Of a stretch of DNA of 56,298 bases, positions 7,976 to 17,455 are shown piece after piece. The position numbers and the translations under genes are program-made. The number at the start of each line of letters is the position of its first letter. Within the stretch, counting starts at the first letter, position 1. The notes under the pieces were generated by a model that saw only the letters and a list, made by a program, of their open reading frames with translations, searched no databases and had not been told where the DNA came from. Source of the stretch: an uncultured Prevotella sp. (GTDB taxonomy: Bacteria > Bacteroidota > Bacteroidia > Bacteroidales > Bacteroidaceae). Location: assembly GCA_944321295.1 (NCBI GenBank), contig CALUKU010000020.1, forward strand, positions 1 through 56,298, read 5' to 3'.

Positions 7976-8211
7976 AATTCGGTATAAAACTTATTTACGT
8001 GCAAATATTTCAAACACACGTATGAATAACGAATTCACCCTCTCCCAATCCAGGCGGTCGGTAGCCGTCATCCCGTGCTTGACACGGGATCCAGATGAAT
8101 ACACCCTCATACAAACAACGTGGCAGAATACGACTGGGTCCCGGATCAAGTCCGGGATGACAAAATGTGCGAGCCCTCACTTGAAAGAGGGTGTTCTTCT
8201 TATACCGAATT
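7976..8211. mobile_element. MITE-like element containing paired CGTCATCCCG palindromes
   Basis: Terminal inverted repeats AATTCGGTATAA (7976-7987) and TTATACCGAATT (8200-8211) are perfect over 12 bases. Inside are CACCCTCT and AGAGGGTG in inverted orientation, and two larger palindromes facing each other at 8066-8094 and 8134-8161 of the widespread type GTCATCCCG...CGGGATCCAG. No transposase or believable protein is encoded. The right end lies 18 bases from the stop of the m5C methylase gene, so insertion or an associated deletion may have cut that gene. This element accounts for most of the gene-free stretch 7917-8228. Confidence 0.7.
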
Positions 8212-8228
8212 CACGAATTTCCAAGCCC

Positions 8229-9150
8229 CTATCCTCTTTCGGTCATCATCCGATAAAACTCGTCGAAAGTATAATGCATTGAATTCAACTTCAACGGAGT
8301 GCCGACGTGGTAGTCCTCGTCACTGAACGCATGTATGATGTCCCTGATTGTTTCGCCGCTTCTCATCGTCAATATACCCAACACGTTCTCCATTACAAAG
8401 AATTTAGGCCTAAGCGCCCTGACTACCGACACAAACTCTCTGAACAACTGGTTACGGGTGTCGTCTGGATTTCTCCAGCCCGCGTATGAGAACCCTTGGC
8501 ACGGCGGGCCTCCCAATATAACATCCACCTGGTTACCGCCGCAAGCTGAGTATATCCTCTCTTTGACATCATCGTCAGCCACGTCGCCAAGAATGAACTT
8601 ATCTTCGGCGGCATACTTGGAATGGTTTAGGATGTTGGTCTGGATGATATTCTTATCAACCTCGTTAGCGGCAAGAAGGTTGAAGCCGTTCATGAGGAAA
8701 CCTTCAGACAAGCCTCCGCAACCGGCAAAAAGGTCTACGAAATTATAACTGTCGAGATACGGCTTAATCAGCGTGGAAACGAACCGACCCAACAACGACG
8801 GCGTTGCCGATTTGCTTATATTGCGAAGCCTTTGAACCGACGAAGACGAAATCGTCAGGAAACGACTGGAAACGGGCCGCCTCACGGGTTGACATAACCC
8901 TAAGCTGGCTCGGGTGCAGGTTGCAGCCGTTGCCGACACGGTTAAAATAGGTCGCAATGGTATAACTTGGCGCATCCCGTCTTAACCGGCCGTAATACGT
9001 CGTCCGGCCGCCGGTGGCACGAATACCCTCAAGGCGACGGTCGGTGACCGACAGCGGAATGTCCGTCCAGTTGCCGCCTTCAGGAATGTAGCCGGCAAGC
9101 TCCTTCTCGTGCCTGCCCATTTTGAAAGCAACGTGATTATGCAATATCAT
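8229..9150 (-). pseudogene. Frameshifted, circularly permuted m5C DNA methyltransferase
   Basis: Read from 9150, the first 128 residues hold motif IX (MSTREAARFQSFPDDFVF) and motif X (YKQIGNAV), normally the C-terminal end of a C5-cytosine methylase. After a frame change near 8797-8803 the product continues with PSLLGRFVSTLI and then motif I (FVDLFAGCGGLSEGF), motif IV with the catalytic cysteine (GGPPCQGFS) and motif VI (FVMENVLG). The order IX-X-I-IV-VI is a circular permutation like that of M.BssHII. Restoring about five bases (a lost copy of a GCCGT repeat) gives one frame of about 308 residues. Motif VIII (QxRxR) is not visible and the frame stops 18 bases from the MITE-like element, so the end may be missing. 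The start overlaps the m6A methylase stop by 14 bases. Confidence 0.75.
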
Positions 9151-10978
9151 AATATCGAGAAATAATATATTCTGTTTCGTCAAGCCCGTAAAGCCGGCAG
9201 ATCTTCCTGTCACGGTCGGCGCCTTCCGAGGCCAAGACGTCGTCGCCGATATCGGCAATGTCGATAAGAGGTAACTCGTCCAACTCATAATTATTGACGT
9301 GGTTGTTCGTACTTGTCAGCTTAAACCTCCAGTTAAGCAGGGCGCTGTTCAATAGGGCCGCAAGCTTGGGCATAAACATCTCGTCAACCGTGATGTAGTT
9401 GCATGAGTTTGCTATGATGTCACAGCTCTCACACTCCACGAATTTCAGACGGACGCGCTGCGCCTGGTTTGAAATTTGCTGGCAGACAAGGCGTTTCCGC
9501 CCATAGTCATGACTTAAGTAATCCTATGATTTTCCGTAAAGGAATTCTGGCAGGACATATTCGTGGTTAACGTCGCGCAAGGCATTTCCGCCAATCATGT
9601 TACCCCTTACCAGGCGCAGGCCGGTCGGCTCTTTAGTGATGAAATCCTTATACTTAGTCAAGTCGAGCTCGCCACGCTTGTTCCTGATAAAGCCTTGTTC
9701 CTTAAGCGGTTTGACCGGCAAAAGCTTTTTAAGGATGGTCCATTCTATTTCGTCGATAGGAGGTATCTTTGACTTAAACAGGAGTCTTACGTCGTCAGTG
9801 GAAATCTTGTAGTCTTTTCCGTTATTGACAACGTCAATCGTCTTGCTGCACCCGCCTTTGGTAAGATGGAATATACATGTAGCCTGCGTCACATTGTCGA
9901 AAAGGGAATCGGACTCGGAAAAATATCTGATGTAAGAAACGACGTTTTTTGACAGAAGATGTTTTCGGAGAGTTGTTGCCGACACATCGGCGAACAATGT
10001 AGACGGACAGATTACGCCCATCTCGCCTCCCTCTCTTAACATTCCGAGCATGCCCTCAATAGACAACTGATATAAGTTCAACATTCCTTCAATAGAATAT
10101 TTATAACCGCTCGATTTTCTGAAATAAGCGGCCATACCGTCTATCTTGCCTATTGTTTCAGCACTCATCTTCCGCTTGTTCGGCTTAAGAACCAAATATG
10201 GGGGGGGATTGGAAACAACGGCATCGAAGCCGTTAAAGAACAATCCGTCTAAGTCCTTGCGGCTTATGTCTTCCTTATTCGCAAACAGTTCTTCTTTTAC
10301 CAATGCGTTCTTAAGTATTATATGCGAAGCCACAATGGCGGACTTGTCAGCGTCAAGATTATCCAACATGCCCAACGCGTTAACGCGGCAAATATTTAAT
10401 GCTACGGGGTCGAGGTCAACAGCATAAACGTTGTTTAAGACTGCATCTTCATGACTTATTCCGCATACTTCATCCATACAAGAAACTATCTGACGGTAAA
10501 AACGGCCCGTGCCGGATGCGAAATCAAGAATCTTCATACGCCGCGCATCGTCAATCCGAACATTGCTTATGGTTCGACGGACGATGTCATGTGCCACTCT
10601 TTCTGGAGTGTAAACGGCACCGGCCTCCAACATATTCGTCTTTGACTTATACCTCTTTATGCGCTTGCCATCGAAAGCTAACCGTGAGTTCAGATAAGCA
10701 ACATGCAGATCCTCGCATATCAGCGGTATGCGAAGATAATCAATGTCAACCGGGACAATACCGGGACATGCCGGTTCTCCTTCAAAGAACATTTGAAAAT
10801 CTGACGGAGAAAACCCTTTGCACCGCTGCTCCATATAACTCGACACCAAAGCGTTAACCACGCCCGCATGCACCGACTTAAAGACGGAATCAACCTGCGT
10901 ATCGGCACTATGGTCTAAAGAAGGCATGCCGTTAGTACACCGACCTGCTATTTCCTGCGCCGTGAGTTCTTCTTCCAA
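9137..10978 (-). pseudogene. m6A DNA methyltransferase (Alw26I/Eco31I/Esp3I-like) with in-frame TAG
   Basis: One frame of 614 codons is broken by a TAG at 9524-9526. Before it: AGAVYTPERVA, SAM motif I ILDFASGTGRF (about 148-158), VDLDPVALNI (motif II) and the catalytic motif as NPPPY (N257 to Y261) instead of NPPY. The extra proline comes from a run of eight C on the coding strand (10200-10207). After the stop the same frame continues with CQQISNQAQRVRLKF and a C-terminal LNSALLNWRFKL/STNNHVN segment typical of adenine-methylase recognition domains. The TAG would be CAG (Gln) by one C-to-T change. It is preceded by the XRE gene and followed by the m5C gene, as one transcription unit. Confidence 0.8.
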
Positions 10979-11016
10979 TCTACGAAAATACCCAACATCT
11001 TAAATCATAACCTCGC

Positions 11017-11223
11017 CTATTGCTTTTGCTCTTGATCTGCAATCAAGTCTTTCATATTAACATTAAGAATTTGCGAGATTTGTAAAAGCGTTTCCAAATT
11101 CGGCTGAGTACGGTTGCAGACATAAGAGTTAACCGAATTAAAACTCTTGTTCAGCTTCTTTGCCAACCATGTCTGCGATATGCCCTTCTCGTCCAACACT
11201 TCCCTTATACGGTTCAGCTTCAT
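11017..11223 (-). CDS. XRE-family HTH regulator, probable R-M controller
   Basis: A 68-residue protein formed almost entirely by one XRE-type helix-turn-helix (RIREVLDEKGISQTWLAKKL, recognition helix around SFNSVNSYVCNRTQP, then LETLLQISQILNVN). Size, position first in the operon and 38-base gap to the m6A methylase fit a controller protein that times methylase and nuclease expression in type II R-M systems. A palindrome overlapping its own promoter (11240-11259) is a likely operator. It is the only intact gene of this locus. Confidence 0.82.
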   Translation of the reverse strand: MKLNRIREVLDEKGISQTWLAKKLNKSFNSVNSYVCNRTQPNLETLLQISQILNVNMKDLIADQEQKQ

Positions 11224-11239
11224 AATTTCACACTAATAA

Positions 11240-11277
11240 TTTGTGCAAAAGTACACAAAAATTCCACGTAAGACAAA
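11240..11277 (-). promoter_or_regulatory. Promoter and probable operator of the R-M controller
   Basis: On the minus strand TTTG (11277-11274) is followed after 20 bases by TACTTTTG (11253-11246). The -7 element sits inside a palindrome TTTGTG-N8-CACAAA (11240-11259). Binding there by the XRE protein would block RNA polymerase, giving negative autoregulation. Confidence 0.7.
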
Positions 11278-11324
11278 CATCACTTGAATTTATATTCGCC
11301 ACAACCGTATAACATGCGCATGAA

Positions 11325-11362
11325 ACAAAAAAACGCTCCATCCTGTAAAAAGGATGGAGCGT
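11325..11362 (-). terminator. Intrinsic terminator of the ribosomal protein/alpha operon
   Basis: ACGCTCCATCC (11333-11343) and GGATGGAGCGT (11352-11362) form a perfect 11-bp stem; on the minus strand a T run (11325-11332) follows. It lies 29 bases after the rplQ stop. Confidence 0.9.
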
Positions 11363-11390
11363 CGCAATAGAGATATACTTCGTTACTTTA

Positions 11391-11897
11391 TTATTCAGCC
11401 TTTGCTGCTTCTTCAGCAGGAGCTTCAGCCTTTGCCTCTTCAGTTGCGGGAGCCTTGGCAGCAGTAGCAGCCTCAGCGCTCTTTGAACGGCGACTACGAC
11501 GGGTCTTCTTAGCTGCCTTCGGAGTCTTAGCCATGTTCTCGTCAAAGTCAACAAGCTCGATGAAGCAAACATCGGCTGCGTCACCCTGACGGGTACCAAT
11601 CTTGATGATGCGGGTGTAACCTCCGGGACGGTCAGCAATCTTCGGAGCAATCTCCTTGAACAACTCTGTCACAGCATACTTGTTCTGCAAGTAGCGGAAA
11701 ACGACACGGCGTGAAGTCGTTGTGTCAGTCTTTGAACGAGTGAGCAAGGGCTCTACATACATCTTAAGGGCCTTAGCCTTAGCGAGAGTCGTAGTGATTC
11801 TTTTGTGCATTATCAGCGAGATGGCCATGTTAGCGAGCATAGCCTTACGGTGAGATGCAGTACGGCTCAGATGGTTGAATTTCTTATTATGTCTCAT
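11391..11897 (-). CDS. rplQ: 50S ribosomal protein L17
   Basis: L17 binds near the exit tunnel of the large subunit. The conserved core ([20 protein letters not shown] to the [14 protein letters not shown] segment) covers about residues 1-120. The remaining 48 residues are a low-complexity tail rich in Ala, Lys and Glu, making the protein 168 residues against roughly 120-130 in many bacteria; such tails are common in Bacteroidota. It is the last gene of the operon, 71 bases after rpoA. Confidence 0.97.
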   Translation of the reverse strand: MRHNKKFNHLSRTASHRKAMLANMAISLIMHKRITTTLAKAKALKMYVEPLLTRSKTDTTTSRRVVFRYLQNKYAVTELFKEIAPKIADRPGGYTRIIKIGTRQGDAADVCFIELVDFDENMAKTPKAAKKTRRSRRSKSAEAATAAKAPATEEAKAEAPAEEAAKAE

Positions 11898-11968
11898 TTT
11901 TTGTTTTTCTTTTGGGACTGCCTTCAGCCCGGCCTGTCGGGATTAGCCGGCAGGCCGGACGTCGGGGC

Positions 11969-12961
11969 TTACTCTTTGTCCAATTTGTACTTTGATATGT
12001 CAGTTCCAAACGACAGATTCAGACTCTCGAGCAAATCATCAAGCTCTGAAAGCGATTTCTTACCGAAGTTGCGGAACTTCAAGAGGTCGGTCTTGTTGTA
12101 CTGAACCAAATCGCCGAGGGTTTCAACATCAGCTGCCTTCAGACAATTCAAGGCACGTACCGAGAGGTTCATGTCTACGAGCTTCGTCTTAAGCAACTGG
12201 CGCATATGAAGAACTTCCTCGTCAAACTCTTGGTTACCGTCCACGTCATTATTCTCAAGAGTAATCTTCTCGTCAGAGAACAGCATGAAATGGTAAATCA
12301 AGATTTTAGCGGCCTCTTTCAGCGCGTCTTTCGGGTGAATGGAACCATCCGTCGTAACTTCGATAACCAGCTTGTCGTAGTCGGTCTTCTGCTCGACACG
12401 ATACGGCTCAACCGAATATTTCACGTTACGTATCGGAGTGTAAATAGAATCGATAGGAATTACGTTTACGTCAGTGCAGAACTCGCGGTTCTCGTCAGCG
12501 GGTACATAACCGCGGCCTTTGTTGATGGTAAGGTCTATCTGCATTGAGGCTTTGGCATCTAAATGACAAATCACCAAATCAGGGTTTAACACTTCAAATC
12601 CAGTCAGATACTTACCGATGTCGCCGGCTTTGAACTCAGTCGAATTCTCCACGGTGACACTAACTTTTTCGTTCTCGAATTCTTCTACTACTTGCTTGAA
12701 CCTTACTTGCTTCAGGTTCAAGATAATGTTGGTCACGTCTTCCTTAACGCCGGGCACTGAAGAGAACTCGTGCTCAACACCGGCAATGCGTATGGTGTTG
12801 ATAGCATAGCCCTCAAGCGACGAAAGAAGAATGCGGCGAAGGGAATTACCGATGGTAACACCGAAGCCAGGCTCAAGAGGACGAAACTCGAACTTGCCGA
12901 ATTTGTCATTAGCCTCCAACATTACGACTTTATCAGGTTTTTGAAATGCTAATATCGCCAT
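11969..12961 (-). CDS. rpoA: DNA-directed RNA polymerase subunit alpha
   Basis: A 330-residue alpha subunit that dimerises to nucleate RNA polymerase assembly. The N-terminal domain shows FEPLEPGFG-type dimerisation sequence (residues about 26-40) and [10 protein letters not shown]; the C-terminal domain (about 250-315) carries [18 protein letters not shown] and the helix-hairpin-helix segment [12 protein letters not shown] that contacts DNA and activators. It sits between rpsD and rplQ, the usual alpha-operon order. Confidence 0.98.
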   Translation of the reverse strand: MAILAFQKPDKVVMLEANDKFGKFEFRPLEPGFGVTIGNSLRRILLSSLEGYAINTIRIAGVEHEFSSVPGVKEDVTNIILNLKQVRFKQVVEEFENEKVSVTVENSTEFKAGDIGKYLTGFEVLNPDLVICHLDAKASMQIDLTINKGRGYVPADENREFCTDVNVIPIDSIYTPIRNVKYSVEPYRVEQKTDYDKLVIEVTTDGSIHPKDALKEAAKILIYHFMLFSDEKITLENNDVDGNQEFDEEVLHMRQLLKTKLVDMNLSVRALNCLKAADVETLGDLVQYNKTDLLKFRNFGKKSLSELDDLLESLNLSFGTDISKYKLDKE

Positions 12962-12973
12962 TAATTTAATGAT

Positions 12974-13579
12974 TTATTTAGAATACAACTCAACGATTAA
13001 CTGTTCCTTTATGTTCTCAGGGATGTCGGCACGCTCGGGCTTGTGCAGGAGCTTACCGCTCTTTGTATTCTCGTCCCACTCCAGCCAAGGATACTTGCTG
13101 TGGTTGAAACCAGCGAGGGCAGCCTCGATAACCTCGAGCGACTTAGCCTTCTCGCGTACGCCAACAACCTGGCCGGGCTTAACAGAATATGAAGGAATGT
13201 TCACCACCTGACCGTCAACCACGATGTGCTTGTGGCTTACCAACTGACGCGCAGCTGCACGGGTGGGAGCTATGCCAAGGCGGAAGACTACATTGTCAAG
13301 ACGGCACTCGAGGCTCTGCAGAAGAACCTCACCGGTAATACCATCAGCCTTAGCTGCGCTCTCGAACAAATTACGGAACTGACGCTCAAGTACACCGTAT
13401 GTGTATTTAGCCTTTTGCTTCTCTGCCAACATGACACCGTACTCAGACATCTTTCTGCGACGATTGTTGCCATGCTGTCCAGGAGGGAAGTTTCTCCTAG
13501 ACAAAACTTTGTCCGCACCAAATATGGGTTCACCAAAACGACGTGCGATTTTTGATTTCGGTCCTGTATATCTAGCCAT
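12974..13579 (-). CDS. rpsD: 30S ribosomal protein S4
   Basis: A 201-residue primary 16S rRNA-binding protein that starts small-subunit assembly. [20 protein letters not shown] at the start and the S4 RNA-binding domain [20 protein letters not shown] (about 95-115) are clear. There is no N-terminal zinc-binding cysteine cluster, so it is the metal-free form. In many bacteria S4 represses its own operon; no clear operator is visible here. Confidence 0.98.
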   Translation of the reverse strand: MARYTGPKSKIARRFGEPIFGADKVLSRRNFPPGQHGNNRRRKMSEYGVMLAEKQKAKYTYGVLERQFRNLFESAAKADGITGEVLLQSLECRLDNVVFRLGIAPTRAAARQLVSHKHIVVDGQVVNIPSYSVKPGQVVGVREKAKSLEVIEAALAGFNHSKYPWLEWDENTKSGKLLHKPERADIPENIKEQLIVELYSK

Positions 13580-13651
13580 AATTTTTTAAATGCTTTTCAA
13601 ACATCCGCACCTTAAACGGTGCGGGATGTAAAATAAAAACGTGTACTTGAA

Positions 13652-14044
13652 TTAAACTCTTCTTCTCTTCGGAGGACGGCAACCATTGTGCGGTAACGGA
13701 GTTACGTCAACAATCTCGGTCACCTCAATGCCTGCGCCATGAACGGCACGGATTGCAGACTCACGTCCATTACCCGGACCCTTTACATAAGCCTTAACCT
13801 TGCGCAAGCCAAGATCATATGCAACCTTTGCGCAATCCTCGGCAGCCATCTGCGCTGCATAGGGAGTGTTCTTCTTTGAACCGCGGAAACCCATCTTTCC
13901 GGCTGAAGACCATGAAATAACCTGGCCCTCGCTGTTAGCCAAAGACACTATAATGTTGTTGAACGAGCTATGAACGTGAAGCTGGCCCATAGCGTCAACC
14001 TTAACATTTCTTTTCTTATTAGATGTTGCTGATTTCTTTGCCAT
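13652..14044 (-). CDS. rpsK: 30S ribosomal protein S11
   Basis: A 130-residue platform protein near the E-site codon. Diagnostic segments are [25 protein letters not shown], the glycine-rich [13 protein letters not shown] and the C-terminal [13 protein letters not shown]. It lies 9 bases after rpsM. The 72-base gap to rpsD is the widest within the alpha operon and contains a short GC-rich inverted repeat (CCGCACC/GGTGCGG near 13606-13624). Confidence 0.98.
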   Translation of the reverse strand: MAKKSATSNKKRNVKVDAMGQLHVHSSFNNIIVSLANSEGQVISWSSAGKMGFRGSKKNTPYAAQMAAEDCAKVAYDLGLRKVKAYVKGPGNGRESAIRAVHGAGIEVTEIVDVTPLPHNGCRPPKRRRV

Positions 14045-14053
14045 AACTAATTA

Positions 14054-14434
14054 TTATTTAGTAGCCTTTTTCTTATTAGCAACAGTCTTCTTCTTTCCCT
14101 TACGGGTACGAGCATTATTCTTAGTACTCTGACCGCGAACCGGAAGACCGTTACGATGACGTATACCACGATAGCAACCAATATCCATGAGTCGCTTGAT
14201 GTTCATCTGGATCTCTGAACGGAGATCACCTTCAACCTTGTATTCAGCGCCGATAATCTCACGGATCTTAGCTGCCTGGTCGTCAGTCCATTCGCTGACC
14301 TTCAGGTCACGGCTTACGCCTGCCTTATCCAATATCTTTGCTGAACTACTTCGACCTATACCGTAAATATAGGTCAATGCGATTTCGCCACGCTTATTCT
14401 GGGGCAAATCTACTCCAACAATTCTTATTGCCAT
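14054..14434 (-). CDS. rpsM: 30S ribosomal protein S13
   Basis: A 126-residue head protein that contacts tRNA and forms subunit bridges. [20 protein letters not shown] at the start, the [19 protein letters not shown] segment and a lysine-rich tail that reaches the P site are all present. It follows rpmJ as in most bacteria. Confidence 0.98.
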   Translation of the reverse strand: MAIRIVGVDLPQNKRGEIALTYIYGIGRSSSAKILDKAGVSRDLKVSEWTDDQAAKIREIIGAEYKVEGDLRSEIQMNIKRLMDIGCYRGIRHRNGLPVRGQSTKNNARTRKGKKKTVANKKKATK

Positions 14435-14466
14435 TTCTTGTTATTGATAAATTAAATAATTAAAGT

Positions 14467-14583
14467 TTAGCCCTGACGTAATTTGTACTTGGGGTTCTTC
14501 TTGTTGATAACGTACAAGCGACCTTTACGACGTACAATCTTGCAGTCGGGCGTACGTTTCTTGATTGATGTTCTCGTTTTCAT
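14467..14583 (-). CDS. rpmJ: 50S ribosomal protein L36, zinc-free form
   Basis: A 38-residue protein (ATG at 14583, TAA at 14467) too short for many gene finders. It reads [20 protein letters not shown] and ends [10 protein letters not shown], the L36 signature. Only one cysteine remains of the CxxC...C/H metal site, so this is the cysteine-poor, zinc-independent type. It sits between infA and rpsM in the usual order. Confidence 0.95.
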   Translation of the reverse strand: MKTRTSIKKRTPDCKIVRRKGRLYVINKKNPKYKLRQG

Positions 14584-14598
14584 ATATCTCTATAAAAA

Positions 14599-14817
14599 TT
14601 ATTTGTATCTGAACACTATTCTACCTTTTGTCAGGTCATAAGGACTCATCTCAACCTTCACCTTGTCGCCAGGAAGTATCTTGATGTAATGCATCCTCAT
14701 CTTCCCTGAGATATGTGCCGTGATAGGACAGCCATTCTCCAATTCCACACGGAACATCGCATTTGACAATGCTTCAACTATTGTTCCGTCCTGTTCAATC
14801 GCGTCTTGTTTTGACAT
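14599..14817 (-). CDS. infA: Translation initiation factor IF-1
   Basis: A 72-residue S1/OB-fold protein that occupies the A site during initiation. The motifs [16 protein letters not shown] and [19 protein letters not shown] are standard. It lies 4 bases after map and 15 before rpmJ, the common secY-map-infA-rpmJ order. Confidence 0.97.
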   Translation of the reverse strand: MSKQDAIEQDGTIVEALSNAMFRVELENGCPITAHISGKMRMHYIKILPGDKVKVEMSPYDLTKGRIVFRYK

Positions 14818-14821
14818 ATTG

Positions 14822-15622
14822 TTAATATAAATTTCCTTCTAATTGTTCTATCTCATCAAAAGAAGATAAAATCTCAACCTTACCTCTACGCACTGCAACC
14901 GTATGTTCGAAATGTGCAGCAGGCTTGCCGTCACGGGTTTTAATAGCCCAGCGGTCAGGCATTAAACATACAAATCGCTCACCCATCGTAATCATAGGCT
15001 CGATAGCGATACACATACCTTCCTTAAGGAGAACTCCACTACCCTTCGAGCCGTAATTTGGAACGGCTGGCTCCTCGTGCATATCACGACCTATGCCATG
15101 TCCTGTCAATTCACGAACAACTCCGTATCCGCATCCTTCGCAATACTGTTGTATTGCCGCGCCTATATCTCCGATACGTTTGCCTGCGACAGCATTATCA
15201 ATACCAAAATACAAGGCCTCTTTCGTGGTTTTTAATAGTTTCTTTACTTCATCTGAAACATCGCCCACACAGAACGTGTAACATGAATCACCATTGAAAC
15301 CATCAAGAAGGGCACCGCAATCGACAGAGATTATGTCACCATCCTTAAGAACTGTTTTCCCGTCAGGAATACCGTGAACAACGATGTCATTGATCGAAGT
15401 GCAGATACTGGAAGGGAATGGATTCCCGAACGGATTCGGGAAATCCTTGAAAGTCGGAACTGCTCCGCTATCCCTTATGAACTCCTCAGCAATCTTGTCT
15501 AACTGAAGCGTAGTAACACCCGGCTTGATATGCCTGGCAATCTCACCGAGTGTTTTACCGACGAGTCGGTTTGCATTACGCATCAACTCAATTTCATCTT
15601 CTGTCTTGAGAAAGATATTCAT
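14822..15622 (-). CDS. map: Methionine aminopeptidase, type I
   Basis: A 266-residue metalloenzyme that removes the initiator methionine from new proteins. The two-metal ligands are visible in order: Asp in [11 protein letters not shown], Asp in NGDSCYTF, His in [13 protein letters not shown], Glu in AIEPMITMG and Glu in HFEHTVAV. Type I is shown by length and absence of an insertion. It is 13 bases after secY and 4 bases before infA. Confidence 0.97.
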   Translation of the reverse strand: MNIFLKTEDEIELMRNANRLVGKTLGEIARHIKPGVTTLQLDKIAEEFIRDSGAVPTFKDFPNPFGNPFPSSICTSINDIVVHGIPDGKTVLKDGDIISVDCGALLDGFNGDSCYTFCVGDVSDEVKKLLKTTKEALYFGIDNAVAGKRIGDIGAAIQQYCEGCGYGVVRELTGHGIGRDMHEEPAVPNYGSKGSGVLLKEGMCIAIEPMITMGERFVCLMPDRWAIKTRDGKPAAHFEHTVAVRRGKVEILSSFDEIEQLEGNLY

Positions 15623-15635
15623 TCAGTACAGAAAA

Positions 15636-16979
15636 TCAATATGCCGATACAGCGTTATTGTGTCCGCGAACACGACCGGAATTGAGCAATCCGTCATAAT
15701 GGCGCATCATCAAATGGCTCTCAATCTGCTGGATGGTGTCAAGAACCACACCGACAAGAATGAGAAGCGACGTACCACCGAAGAACTGCGAGAATGCATC
15801 CTGAACGTCAAGCAGACCTGCAAGCGCCGGCATTATCGCGATAAACGCGATAAACAACGAACCGGGAAGCGTGATACGCGACATTACGGTATCAATATAG
15901 TCGGCTGTATCCTTGCCGGGTTTAACGCCGGGGATGAATCCGTTATTCCGCTTCATGTCCTCCGCCATCTGAGTAGGATTCAGAGTTATTGCCGTATAGA
16001 AATACGTGAACGCGATGATAAGAGCCGCAAACACGACATTATACAACAAACTTCTATGATCCATCAATGCACGGATTACATATCCAGTCTGGTCGGTAGA
16101 ATACTGAACGATTGCCAACGGAATGAACATCAATGCCTGAGCAAAGATGATAGGCATCACGTTTGCAGCGAACAGTTTTAACGGCACATACTGACGGGCG
16201 CCACCATACTGCTTGTTTCCGACAAGACGCTTTGCATACTGTACTGGTATCTTGCGCGTACCTTGAACCAAAAGCAGCGATGCACAGACAACAGCATAAA
16301 GAATAGCAATCTCAATGATGAACATAACAAGACCACCGCCTGAAATCGCTGTAAAGCGAGAACTTACCTCTTGGATAAAAGCCTGAGGCAAGCGGGCGAT
16401 AATACCAATCATGATTATCAACGAAATACCATTTCCTATACCCTTATCAGTGATACGCTCACCCAGCCAAAGGACAAACATACTGCCGGCAGCGAGTATT
16501 ATTGTCGCGGGCCAGATGAATACAGACCAATCAATGCCTGAAGCTAAGGCTCCATATGCCTGCATCTTCAGGTTCATTAAATATGAAGGCGCCTGGAACA
16601 AAAGGATGGCAACCGTAAGCACACGTGTGTACCAATTGATTTTCTTACGTCCACTCTCACCTTCACGCTGCATCTTCTGGAAATATGGCACCGCTACAGC
16701 AAGCAACTGCATCACGATAGAAGCTGAGATGTAAGGCATTATTCCCAATGCAAAGATTGATGCATTAGAAAATGCTCCACCGGAGAACATGTCCAACAGC
16801 GACATAAGACCGCCGCTGGTTTGCGTTTGTAACTTCTGCAACATTGAAGGGTCAATTCCGGGGAGAACCACGAACGACCCGAAACGGTAAATTGCAACAA
16901 ACGTTATGGTGATGAGGATTCGCTGACGCAAATCCTCAATCTTCCAACAGTTCTTCAGTGTCTCAATAAACTTTTTCAT
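15636..16979 (-). CDS. secY: Protein translocase subunit SecY
   Basis: A 447-residue, ten-helix inner-membrane channel of the Sec translocon. Recognisable parts are RILITITFVAIYRFGSFVVL (helix 1), the plug region around GGLMSLLDMFSGGAFS, the cytosolic loop with GTRKIPVQYAKR and NNGFIPGVKPGKDT. It works with SecE, encoded at 54474. It lies 4 bases after rplO. Confidence 0.98.
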   Translation of the reverse strand: MKKFIETLKNCWKIEDLRQRILITITFVAIYRFGSFVVLPGIDPSMLQKLQTQTSGGLMSLLDMFSGGAFSNASIFALGIMPYISASIVMQLLAVAVPYFQKMQREGESGRKKINWYTRVLTVAILLFQAPSYLMNLKMQAYGALASGIDWSVFIWPATIILAAGSMFVLWLGERITDKGIGNGISLIIMIGIIARLPQAFIQEVSSRFTAISGGGLVMFIIEIAILYAVVCASLLLVQGTRKIPVQYAKRLVGNKQYGGARQYVPLKLFAANVMPIIFAQALMFIPLAIVQYSTDQTGYVIRALMDHRSLLYNVVFAALIIAFTYFYTAITLNPTQMAEDMKRNNGFIPGVKPGKDTADYIDTVMSRITLPGSLFIAFIAIMPALAGLLDVQDAFSQFFGGTSLLILVGVVLDTIQQIESHLMMRHYDGLLNSGRVRGHNNAVSAY

Positions 16980-16983
16980 TTAC

Positions 16984-17430
16984 TTAGATTATAGTTGTGT
17001 TACCACCTACAGCCTTAATTGCTTCTTCGGCTGTTTTTGAGAAGGCATTTGCTTCTACTTCAAGCTTTGCCTTAAGCTCGCCATTACCAAGAATCTTAAC
17101 AAGCTCCTTACCGTTGGTAAGACCTGCCTCCTTAAGTTCGTTTATTCCGATCTTAGTAAGATTCTTTGACTCAGCAAGCGCCTGCAACGTCGAAAGGTTT
17201 ACTGCAAAATACTCCTTATGGTTGATATTCTTAAATCCGAACTTCGGCAGGCGGCGCTGCAAAGGCATCTGTCCACCTTCGAATCCGATTTTCCTCTTAT
17301 AACCAGAACGAGCCTTAGCACCCTTATGACCACGGGTTGACGTGCCACCCAGACCAGAGCCCGGACCACGTCCCAAACGACGGCGTGAATGAGTAGAACC
17401 TTCAGCTGGTTTCAAATTATGTAGCTTCAT
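16984..17430 (-). CDS. rplO: 50S ribosomal protein L15
   Basis: A 148-residue large-subunit assembly protein. The glycine/arginine-rich N-terminal extension (RRRLGRGPGSGLGGTSTRGH) and FEGGQMPLQRRLPKFGF are diagnostic. It lies 25 bases after rpmD and directly before secY. Confidence 0.98.
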   Translation of the reverse strand: MKLHNLKPAEGSTHSRRRLGRGPGSGLGGTSTRGHKGAKARSGYKRKIGFEGGQMPLQRRLPKFGFKNINHKEYFAVNLSTLQALAESKNLTKIGINELKEAGLTNGKELVKILGNGELKAKLEVEANAFSKTAEEAIKAVGGNTTII

Positions 17431-17455
17431 AATAGTTTCCTTTCAATAAAGTTAA

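Noticed and set aside
8022-8326. Plus-strand frames of 68-86 codons
   Set aside because: They lie wholly in the palindrome-rich MITE-like element and the 3' end of the methylase; sequence is translation of inverted repeats.
14467-14583. L36 gene as degraded because of missing cysteines
   Set aside because: The cysteine-poor L36 form is normal in many bacteria, and reading frame and length are intact.
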